A DNA stretch of 5,159 nt from Clostridia bacterium. GTDB taxonomy: Bacteria > Bacillota > Clostridia > Saccharofermentanales > UBA5734. Both the position numbers and the translations under genes were made by a program. The notes below the pieces were generated by a model. That model did no database searches and was not told where the DNA came from. It saw only the letters and a program-made list of their open reading frames with translations. The DNA lies in the NCBI GenBank assembly GCA_017997315.1, contig JAGOFF010000177.1, positions 1 to 5,159 on the forward strand. Reading direction: 5' to 3'. Within the stretch, counting starts at the first letter, position 1; each line of letters starts with the position of its first letter. This document shows, one piece after another, positions 1 to 4,493 of this stretch.

Positions 1-81
1 GACAAGTATTACGACGAACGGGACGCGGCCAGGAAGAAGGCGAAGGAAGATCGGCCGAAGCACCTTCACATTGTGTCTTGA
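1..81 (+). CDS. 3' end of an unidentified protein (partial)
   Basis: An open plus-strand frame enters from the left edge and stops at TGA 79-81. It gives 26 residues that begin DKYYDERDAARKKAKEDR and end HIVS. The tail is highly charged and looks like a flexible or helical C-terminus. Most third codon positions are G or C, as expected for real coding sequence. I do not recognise the family and give no function. The gene converges on the integrase remnant at 128-208, so it probably came to lie here by rearrangement. The opposite strand is also open across this stretch, but its translation is rich in Ser, Pro and Arg and looks like a shadow. A fragment this short cannot be called firmly. Confidence 0.35.
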   Translation, partial: DKYYDERDAARKKAKEDRPKHLHIVS

Positions 82-127
82 AGACCCATGACCGGAAGGA
101 ATTTACACCAACATTCTGGACTTGACT

Positions 128-208
128 CTGCTGTCGCTCGCCCCGCCAATCGGTGTAGCGGAATTGCACGTACCATGTGCCGTTGTCGTAATTCTTGAAA
201 GCTGCCAT
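128..208 (-). pseudogene. Tyrosine integrase, N-terminal fragment only (remnant)
   Basis: The start codon at 208-206 overlaps the stop of the excisionase-like gene (TGATG), with AAAGGAG about 7 nt upstream, so the two are translationally coupled. The first 27 residues (MAAFKNYDNGTWYVQFRY, then TDWRGERQQ) match the N-terminal arm-binding region of tyrosine recombinases carried by integrative elements of Clostridia, where a GTWYV.F.Y.DW.G.R pattern is usual. After residue 27 the expected basic segment (KxKRGF-like, leading to EAQEWE-like) is missing in all three frames. The original frame stays open to the left edge, but the sequence no longer resembles an integrase and lies opposite the convergent fragment at 1-81. 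The core-binding and catalytic domains with the R-H-R-Y residues are absent from the window. The likely reading is an integrase cut off by deletion or rearrangement. A divergent but intact protein running off the left edge is less likely. Confidence 0.6.
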
Positions 209-408
209 CAAATTCTCCTTTCGTTCTGGTCGCGGGTTCCATAAAACTTCTCATAGAAGAACTTTCTGTCGATCCGGCCAGAGATAGTGATGCAGCCGGT
301 CTTTTTCAGTTCTGCGTTCATGGAACGGATGAGCTTGTAGGCATAAGGTATGGAAATATCCAATTCCTTTGCTACTTCCTCAACTCGTAAAAACATTTGC
401 CCTGCCAT
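208..408 (-). CDS. Excisionase-like small helix-turn-helix DNA-binding protein
   Basis: This 66-residue protein begins MAGQMFLRVEEVAKELDI and matches the small MerR/excisionase-type winged-helix proteins found just upstream of integrases in Clostridia elements. The helix-turn-helix covers roughly residues 6-30 (LRVEEVAKELDISIPYAYKLI). A basic stretch follows, with GRIDRKFFYEKFYG at about residues 44-57 that would form the wing or C-terminal strand. The start at 408-406 is fixed by AAGGAGGT (minus-strand reading of 415-422) at the normal distance. Its stop overlaps the integrase start by one base, the usual xis-int pairing. Such proteins bend DNA at the attachment site and bias the integrase towards excision; for this protein that is inference. 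It looks intact even though the partner integrase is broken. It would be transcribed from the leftward promoter at 565-593 through a leader of about 150 nt. Confidence 0.8.
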   Translation of the reverse strand: MAGQMFLRVEEVAKELDISIPYAYKLIRSMNAELKKTGCITISGRIDRKFFYEKFYGTRDQNERRI

Positions 409-432
409 TGAACAACCTCCTTTTTAACCCGT

Positions 433-504
433 TTAGGCATAATAATTCTTTAGTGTCGGAATACTTTCTGGCCGCCTTCCGATTCGCCCGGGCGGACGCG
501 CCAT
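433..504 (-). CDS. Possible 23-residue leader peptide upstream of the excisionase-like gene
   Basis: Inside the 150-nt leader of the leftward transcript, an ATG at 504-502 opens a 23-codon frame ending at TAA 435-433. That stop is 24 nt before the excisionase-like start and just ahead of its Shine-Dalgarno sequence. The peptide begins MARPPGRIGRRPES and ends TLKNYYA, so it is strongly basic at the N-terminus. No clear ribosome binding site precedes the ATG, and the start codon lies in the GC-rich hairpin at 497-516, so translation may be weak or conditional. It could be a regulatory leader peptide or a chance frame. I do not recognise a family. Confidence 0.25.
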   Translation of the reverse strand: MARPPGRIGRRPESIPTLKNYYA

Positions 505-516
505 TACCGTGGCGCG
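497..516 (-). promoter_or_regulatory. GC-rich hairpin in the leader of the leftward transcript
   Basis: CGCGCCA at 497-503 and TGGCGCG at 510-516 form a perfect 7-bp stem with a 6-nt loop. Next to it are a second GC palindrome (CGCCCGGGCG, about 485-494) and complementary CCGCC/GGCGG arms. This block is far more GC-rich than the AT-rich promoter DNA beside it. No T-run follows, so it is not an ordinary intrinsic terminator. It could be an RNA control element, a protein-binding palindrome, or part of the element's recombination or transfer sites. The structure is seen; the role is unknown. Confidence 0.4.
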
Positions 517-533
517 CGACGGTTATTCGGTTT

Positions 534-559
534 TGACTTAACTATATTTATTTAAGTCA
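534..559. promoter_or_regulatory. Operator-like inverted repeat at the leftward transcription start
   Basis: TGACTTAA (534-541) and TTAAGTCA (552-559) form a perfect 8-bp inverted repeat with a 10-bp spacer. It lies on the predicted start site of the leftward transcript (about 558). A third copy of TTAAGTCA at 585-592 overlaps the -35 box of the same promoter. The layout is typical of a repressor operator, and the XRE regulator at 706-1227 is the obvious candidate ligand. That pairing is inference. Confidence 0.5.
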
Positions 560-564
560 TCCCC

Positions 565-593
565 ATTATACTAACTCAATTCCGTTAAGTCAA
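565..593 (-). promoter_or_regulatory. Leftward promoter for the excisionase-integrase transcript
   Basis: Read on the minus strand, TTGACT (593-588) and a perfect TATAAT (570-565) are separated by exactly 17 bp. This is a near-consensus sigma-A/sigma-70 promoter, with transcription expected to start near 558. It points towards the excisionase-like gene. Copies of TTAAGTCA overlap the -35 box (585-592) and the start site (552-559), so the promoter is probably repressed when the element is quiescent. Confidence 0.7.
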
Positions 594-610
594 GTGGTTT
601 TCAAGAAAAT

Positions 611-632
611 ATTTAACTTTTTTATTTAAGTT
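611..632. repeat. Second operator-like repeat, upstream of the rightward promoter
   Basis: Positions 613-631 read TTAACT, two T, then TTTATTTAAGT. This almost repeats 538-557 (TTAACT, ATA, then the same TTTATTTAAGT), so the 11-bp block at 547-557 is exactly copied at 621-631. The ends AACTT (615-619) and AAGTT (628-632) form an imperfect inverted repeat. The copy ends 5 bp before the -35 box of the rightward promoter. It may be the autoregulation site of the XRE regulator, or an AT-rich UP element. Confidence 0.45.
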
Positions 633-636
633 TTTC

Positions 637-665
637 TTGCCATCCTTAAACGTATATGCTATACT
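637..665 (+). promoter_or_regulatory. Rightward promoter of the XRE regulator gene
   Basis: TTGCCA (637-642, five of six consensus bases) and TATACT (660-665, five of six) are separated by 17 bp, and TGC directly before the -10 makes it an extended -10. Transcription should start near 672, giving a leader of about 34 nt before the ATG at 706. The TTG at 637, which could serve as an upstream start in the same frame, is therefore the -35 box and cannot be the start codon. Confidence 0.7.
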
Positions 666-705
666 CATGCCAGAAGTCAATTTACTACGGACAGGGGACG
701 ATGCT

Positions 706-1227
706 ATGGCAATCGGTGAAAGAATCAGGTTTATCCGAAATCTGCGCGGCATGACGCAGAAATACTTGGGCATGGCCATCGGCTTCACAGAAAAGACGGC
801 TGATGTTCGCATGGCGCAATACGAATCCGGCGCTCGCTCGCCGAAGGAAAACATGACTGCTGACCTTGCGAATATCTTGGACGTATGCCCACAGGCGTTG
901 GCTGTTCCCGACATCGACACCGATATTGGCCTGATGCACACCCTGTTTACGCTTGAGGATTTGCGCGGCCTACAAGTCGGGGAGATTGACGGCGAAATCT
1001 GCTTGCGGCTGGACAAATCCAGAGGCATGACCTATGTTGGTATGCTGGATATGCTCACAGCTTGGCAAGGGCAGGCCGCAAAACTCAAGGCCGGAGAAAT
1101 CTCCAAAGAGGAATACGACCAATGGCGGTACAACTATCCCCAATTTGACACCACGCAACGGTGGGCAAAGGTTCCATCTCAGGAATTGAGCAATTACATC
1201 GTAGACGCCCCGAAAGAGAAAGAATAA
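706..1227 (+). CDS. Cro/C1 (XRE)-family transcriptional regulator of an integrative element
   Basis: This 173-residue protein begins MAIGERIRFIRNLRGMTQ. Residues about 4-65 form an HTH_3-type domain: MTQKYLG as the first helix of the motif and the segment around VRMAQYESGARSP as the recognition helix and following turn. The middle part (DIGLMHTLFTLEDL) and the C-terminus (EEYDQWRYNYPQFD, then TQRWAKVPSQEL) match, as I recall, a common regulator carried by integrative and conjugative elements of gut Clostridia. The C-terminal domain has no assigned enzymatic function. The ATG at 706 is chosen because the extended -10 promoter is at 637-665 and AGGGGA is at 693-698. It is divergent from the excisionase-like gene, the classic layout of a repressor controlling element excision. 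Repeated TTAAGT sites between them are the probable operators. A terminator follows at 1247-1290. The gene is intact; target and inducing signal are unknown. Confidence 0.85.
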   Translation: MAIGERIRFIRNLRGMTQKYLGMAIGFTEKTADVRMAQYESGARSPKENMTADLANILDVCPQALAVPDIDTDIGLMHTLFTLEDLRGLQVGEIDGEICLRLDKSRGMTYVGMLDMLTAWQGQAAKLKAGEISKEEYDQWRYNYPQFDTTQRWAKVPSQELSNYIVDAPKEKE

Positions 1228-1246
1228 GCGCCTTTTCCATACACAC

Positions 1247-1290
1247 AAAAATGGTCTTGCCAACTTTTCAAAAGTCAGCAAGACCGTTTT
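1247..1290 (+). terminator. Intrinsic terminator after the XRE regulator, possibly bidirectional
   Basis: GGTCTTGC (1253-1260) pairs with GCAAGACC (1278-1285), and ACTTT/AAAGT extends the stem across a two-base internal mismatch. TTTT follows at 1287-1290, and AAAAA precedes the stem at 1247-1251, so the hairpin could act in both directions. It begins about 20 nt after the regulator's stop codon. Confidence 0.75.
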
Positions 1291-1331
1291 ATAGAATAAG
1301 GCCGTTTACCTGCAAACCACCTGATATACGG

Positions 1332-1381
1332 GAGTAAACAGAGTAAATCGGAAAATGGCTTCTGCTATCATTTTGCTATCA
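1332..1381. repeat. Paired short direct repeats at the probable element boundary
   Basis: GAGTAAA occurs at 1332-1338 and 1341-1347. TGCTATCA occurs at 1363-1370 and 1374-1381, with repeat starts 11 bp apart, about one helical turn. Short helically phased repeats beside an attachment site are the usual form of integrase or excisionase arm-binding sites. The repeats are seen directly; their role is inference. No gene is visible in 1291-1439. Confidence 0.4.
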
Positions 1382-1384
1382 AAT

Positions 1385-1430
1385 GGAGAAAACAAGCCCC
1401 AAAAGTCCTGAGATTTCAAGGCTTTTGGGG
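1385..1430 (-). terminator. Intrinsic terminator of the guaA operon
   Basis: Read on the minus strand, CCCCAAAAG (1430-1422) pairs with CTTTTGGGG (1405-1397), a 9-bp stem extended by CCT/AGG with a one-base bulge. The T-rich stretch CTTGTTTTCTCC follows (1396-1385). It starts about 10 nt after the stop codon of the guaA paralogue and ends the leftward transcript before it enters the element DNA. Confidence 0.75.
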
Positions 1431-1439
1431 ATTCGTTAA

Positions 1440-2729
1440 TTATTCCCATTCGATGGTTCCGGTCGGTTTCGGGGTGAGGTCGTAAAGGACCCGGTTGACC
1501 CCCTTCACCTCCCGGGGAATGCGCTCCGCCAGACGGCGCATCAGCGGCCATGGAAGTTCCTCGACCTCCGCGGTCATCGCATCCACGGTGTTGACGGCGC
1601 GGACCACCACCGGCCACTCGAAGCTGCGGGCATTGTCCCGCACGCCGGTGGAGCGGAAATCCGGGATCACGGTGAAGTACTGCCAGACTTTGCCCGCGAG
1701 TCCGAAGTTTTCGAACTCCTCCCGCAGGATGGCATCCGACTCACGGACCGCCTCGAGACGGTCCCGGGTAATGGCGCCGACACAGCGGACCCCCAAGCCG
1801 GGCCCGGGGAACGGCTGCCGTTCCACCATGCCGGCGGGCAGGCCGAGGGCGGAGCCGACGGCGCGGACTTCGTCTTTAAACAGCATCCGGATCGGTTCCA
1901 CCAACTCAAAACGGAGGTCCTCCGGGAGCCCTCCCACATTGTGGTGGCTCTTGATGCTCTTGACGGTCTTGGTGCCGCTCTCGATGATGTCGGGGTAAAT
2001 GGTGCCCTGCCCGAGGAATCGGATGCCTTCGAGTTTTCCGGCTTCCTCCTCGAACACCCGGATGAATTCGGCGCCGATGATCTTGCGCTTGCGCTCCGGA
2101 TCGGACACGCCGGCGAGTTTGTCGAGGAAGCGGTCGATGGCGTCGACGTAGATGAGCCGGGCGCCCATCTCCTCCCGAAACACCTTGACCACCTGCTCCG
2201 GCTCCCCTTTGCGGAGAAGTCCGTGGTTCACGTGCACACAGGTGAGCCGGTCGCCGACCGCACGGATGAGCAGCGCCGCGACGACCGAGCTGTCCACTCC
2301 GCCGGACAGGGCCAACAGGACCCGGCCGTCGCCGATCTGGCGCCGGAGGCGTTCGATCTGGTCGTCGATGTAGTTGCGGGTGTTCCAGTTCCTTTCCGCC
2401 CCGCAGGTCCCGAGCACGAAGTCGCCGAGCTTCGCCCGGCGCTCCGCATCGTCCGCCGGCCAGGGCCTGGCGCCTTTATGGTCGACGGCCAGAACGGGAG
2501 AACCGCACCGGTACAGGGCGTCGGAAGCGTCGATCCCGATCCCGTCCACAATCCGGTTCACGCCGCCGTTCAGGATGACGCCCTTCACGTTCGGCAACTC
2601 CGCGAGTTCCTGCGCGGTGATGTCGTGCGGCACGATCTCGCTGTAGACGCCGAGAGCCCGAATGTCACGGGCGAGGTACGCGTTTTGATCACTGCCGAGA
2701 TCGGCGACCAGTATCATGTCCTGCGTCAT
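1440..2729 (-). CDS. GuaA paralogue (GMP synthase-like ATP-pyrophosphatase) with a degenerate glutaminase domain
   Basis: This 429-residue protein compares with 514 for the neighbouring GuaA. The ATP-pyrophosphatase domain is intact: P-loop SGGVDSS at 142-148, lid KRKIIG at 213-218, QGTIYPDIIES at 241-251, SHHNVGGLP at 261-269, PFPGPGLGVR at 306-315, and the family's C-terminal TIEWE at 425-429. The N-terminal amidotransferase part is abnormal. The GICYG nucleophile motif is replaced by AVDHKG (81-86), with Asp where Cys is expected. The second half, which should carry the catalytic His and Glu, is deleted so that residues 102-110 (GDFVLGTCG) align with residues 186-194 of GuaA (ANFVHGICG). 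The XMP-binding/dimerisation region also differs: GVRDNARSFEW at 362-372 against GVMGDARTYDY. The protein may make GMP from XMP with ammonia, borrow ammonia from GuaA in a mixed dimer, or have another role. The ATG at 2729 is chosen because AAGGAGGT lies 4 nt upstream; a longer in-frame reading back to 2864 overlaps the end of guaA. It lies 34 nt downstream of guaA and is probably co-transcribed. Confidence 0.85.
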   Translation of the reverse strand: MTQDMILVADLGSDQNAYLARDIRALGVYSEIVPHDITAQELAELPNVKGVILNGGVNRIVDGIGIDASDALYRCGSPVLAVDHKGARPWPADDAERRAKLGDFVLGTCGAERNWNTRNYIDDQIERLRRQIGDGRVLLALSGGVDSSVVAALLIRAVGDRLTCVHVNHGLLRKGEPEQVVKVFREEMGARLIYVDAIDRFLDKLAGVSDPERKRKIIGAEFIRVFEEEAGKLEGIRFLGQGTIYPDIIESGTKTVKSIKSHHNVGGLPEDLRFELVEPIRMLFKDEVRAVGSALGLPAGMVERQPFPGPGLGVRCVGAITRDRLEAVRESDAILREEFENFGLAGKVWQYFTVIPDFRSTGVRDNARSFEWPVVVRAVNTVDAMTAEVEELPWPLMRRLAERIPREVKGVNRVLYDLTPKPTGTIEWE

Positions 2730-2763
2730 GTTTACCTCCTTGGGTACTGCCGGTTTCCTGCTT

Positions 2764-4308
2764 CTATTCCCACTCGATCGTGGCCGGGGGTTTCGTTGTG
2801 ATGTCGTACACCACCCGGTTGACCCGGGGGGTCTCGTTGACGATCCGGTTTGAAATGCGGGCAAGCACGTCGTACGGGATCGGCACCCACTCCGCGGTCA
2901 TGAAGTCGCTGGTCGTCACCGCCCGGAGCGCGATTGTATAGTCGTAGGTGCGTGCGTCCCCCATGACCCCCACGCTCTGGAGTCCGGTCAGCACCGCGAA
3001 ATACTGGCTGATTGTCTCCCCGAGCCCGCATGCCTCCAGTTCGCCGGTGAAGATGGCGTCCGCCTCGCGCAGGATCTCCAGCTTGTCCGTCGTGATCTCG
3101 CCCAGGATGCGGACCGCGAGTCCCGGGCCGGGGAACGGCTGGCGCATGACCATCGCGCGGGGGATGCCCAGCTCGAGTCCCGCTTGCCGGACTTCGTCCT
3201 TGAACAGGTCCCGGAGCGGTTCGACGACGCCGGTGAACAGGATGTCCCTGGGGAGCCCTCCCACGTTGTGGTGGCTCTTGATTGTCGCGGCCTTGCCTCC
3301 GCCGCTTTCGATGACATCGGGATAGATCGTGCCCTGCGCGAGCAGATCGACCGAACCGAGCTTGCGGGCTTCCTCCTCGAACACCCGGACAAACTCCTCC
3401 CCGATGATCTTGCGTTTGGTTTCAGGATCCGCGACGCCCGCCAGCCGGGTAAGGAAACGCTCCTGCGCGTTGACGCGGATCAGGCGGATGTTGAACGTCT
3501 CGCTGAAGACCTTTTCAATGAGGTCCCCCTCGCCTTTGCGCAGCAGTCCGTGATCGACGAAAATACAGGTCAGACGGTCTCCGACCGCCCGGTGCACCAG
3601 CACCGCGGTCACGGCGGAGTCGACCCCGCCGGACAACCCGCACAGGACCTGCCGGTCCCCGATACGGGCACGCAGGGCGCCGATGGACTCGTCGACAAAC
3701 GCTTTCATGGTCCAACCGCCGCCGCATCCGCAGATTCCGTGCACGAAGTTGGCGAGGATCGCCTGCCCTTCGCGCGTATGGGACACCTCGGGGTGGAACT
3801 GTACCGCATAGACGCCGGCGGTCGGGTTCTCCATCGCCGCGACCGGACAGGTGTCCGTGGACGCGGTAGCGGAAAATCCGGGCGGCAGGGTGCCGATCTG
3901 GTCGGTATGGCTCATCCATGCGACCGTCTCGGGGGAGATCCCGCCGAACAGCCGGGACGAAGGATCCGGGCGCACAACGGTGTTGCCGTACTCGCGTTTT
4001 TCCGGGGAGAAGACGCGCCCGCCGAAATGCCGGGCGATCAGCTGGGCTCCGTAGCAGATGCCCAGGATCGGGATGCCCAGGCCGTAGACGCCCTTGTCGC
4101 AGTCCGGAGCGCCCGGCTCGTTGACACTGGCCGGCCCCCCCGTGAAAATGATGCCCCGGTACCCGCCCTCGCGGATCCGGTCCAGCGGAGTGTCGTGCGG
4201 CAGGACCTCGCTGTATACATGGAGTTCGCGGACCCGGCGGGCGATGAGCTGGTTGTACTGGCCGCCGAAATCCAGGACGAGAACGGACTCCCGGATGGTT
4301 CCTGCCAT
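2764..4308 (-). CDS. guaA: GMP synthase (glutamine-hydrolysing)
   Basis: This full-length 514-residue GuaA catalyses the last step of GMP synthesis in the cytoplasm: XMP + ATP + glutamine + water to GMP + AMP + PPi + glutamate. Residues about 8-195 are a class I amidotransferase domain with the nucleophile in GICYG (Cys85) and the rest of the triad in FHPEVSH (His172, Glu174). Residues about 200-395 are the ATP-pyrophosphatase domain, with P-loop SGGVDS at 226-231, lid KRKIIG at 298-303 and HHNVGGLP at 346-353. The C-terminal dimerisation/XMP-binding domain contains GVMGDARTYDY and ends PPATIEWE. Every key residue I could check is present. The ATG at 4308 has AAGGAGG 4 nt upstream. It is probably the first gene of a two-gene operon with the shorter paralogue, transcribed from the promoter at 4368-4396. 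I saw no purine riboswitch in its roughly 50-nt leader. Confidence 0.97.
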   Translation of the reverse strand: MAGTIRESVLVLDFGGQYNQLIARRVRELHVYSEVLPHDTPLDRIREGGYRGIIFTGGPASVNEPGAPDCDKGVYGLGIPILGICYGAQLIARHFGGRVFSPEKREYGNTVVRPDPSSRLFGGISPETVAWMSHTDQIGTLPPGFSATASTDTCPVAAMENPTAGVYAVQFHPEVSHTREGQAILANFVHGICGCGGGWTMKAFVDESIGALRARIGDRQVLCGLSGGVDSAVTAVLVHRAVGDRLTCIFVDHGLLRKGEGDLIEKVFSETFNIRLIRVNAQERFLTRLAGVADPETKRKIIGEEFVRVFEEEARKLGSVDLLAQGTIYPDVIESGGGKAATIKSHHNVGGLPRDILFTGVVEPLRDLFKDEVRQAGLELGIPRAMVMRQPFPGPGLAVRILGEITTDKLEILREADAIFTGELEACGLGETISQYFAVLTGLQSVGVMGDARTYDYTIALRAVTTSDFMTAEWVPIPYDVLARISNRIVNETPRVNRVVYDITTKPPATIEWE

Positions 4309-4367
4309 GGTGCCTCCTTGCGTGGATGCCGTCCGATTCGGGCCGGCAGGTCGGGATTTGATTCCTT

Positions 4368-4396
4368 ATTATACTAGCCGGGGCCGGTGCGGAAAA
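4368..4396 (-). promoter_or_regulatory. Probable promoter of the guaA operon
   Basis: Read on the minus strand there is a perfect TATAAT (4373-4368) in the gap between dapL and guaA. Seventeen bp upstream is only a poor -35 (TTTTCC, 4396-4391, three of six bases), so an activator or a relaxed -35 is implied. Transcription would start near 4361, about 50 nt before the guaA ATG. A short stem (GCCG...CGGC, about 4329-4348) lies in the leader upstream of the ribosome binding site. Confidence 0.55.
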
Positions 4397-4441
4397 GCAG
4401 GATCCGACCGAATCCGCGGCAAACCGCGTCCGGCCGGATCC
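4391..4441 (-). terminator. Probable intrinsic terminator after dapL
   Basis: Read on the minus strand, GGATCCGGCCG (4441-4431) pairs with CGGTCGGATCC (4410-4400) through 11 positions including one G-T pair. An inner CGCGG/CCGCG stem closes a TTTG loop. The tract after it (TGCTTTTCC, 4399-4391) is a weak T-run. It starts about 50 nt beyond the dapL stop codon and touches the -35 region of the guaA promoter. A smaller CGTGC/GCACG stem at 4458-4487 precedes it. Confidence 0.6.
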
Positions 4442-4493
4442 AAGTGCCTCTATCCGTCGTGCTGCAGGGAAAACGCGCCTCTGCACGCCGTTG

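Noticed and set aside
75..85. GTCTTGAAGAC palindrome as an attachment core or operator
   Set aside because: It is an isolated 11-bp palindrome with no second copy or promoter nearby, and is expected by chance.
66..254. Minus-strand 62-codon frame overlapping the excisionase-integrase junction
   Set aside because: It overlaps both better-supported genes in another phase and has no family resemblance.
637..705. Upstream TTG start for the XRE regulator at 637
   Set aside because: That TTG is the -35 box of the extended -10 promoter. The ATG at 706 matches the family's MAIGERI start and has AGGGGA upstream.
1941..2801. Long plus-strand open frame (286 codons) opposite the guaA paralogue
   Set aside because: It is antisense to conserved GuaA motifs, has a low-complexity Asp/Val/Pro-rich translation, and has no ribosome binding site or family resemblance. 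GC-rich genes commonly leave such open shadows.
2730..2864. Upstream extension of the guaA paralogue to a Met at 2864
   Set aside because: The added 45 residues overlap the end of guaA and resemble no amidotransferase N-terminus. The ATG at 2729 has a near-perfect ribosome binding site.
4309..4367. Purine riboswitch in the guaA leader
   Set aside because: The leader is only about 50 nt, too short for the aptamer, and the conserved junction sequences are not there. Only a small stem is visible.
3184..4377. Very long plus-strand open frame (397 codons) opposite guaA
   Set aside because: It lies antisense to an unmistakable GuaA. It follows from the lack of A/T-rich stop codons in GC-rich DNA and shows no recognisable motif.
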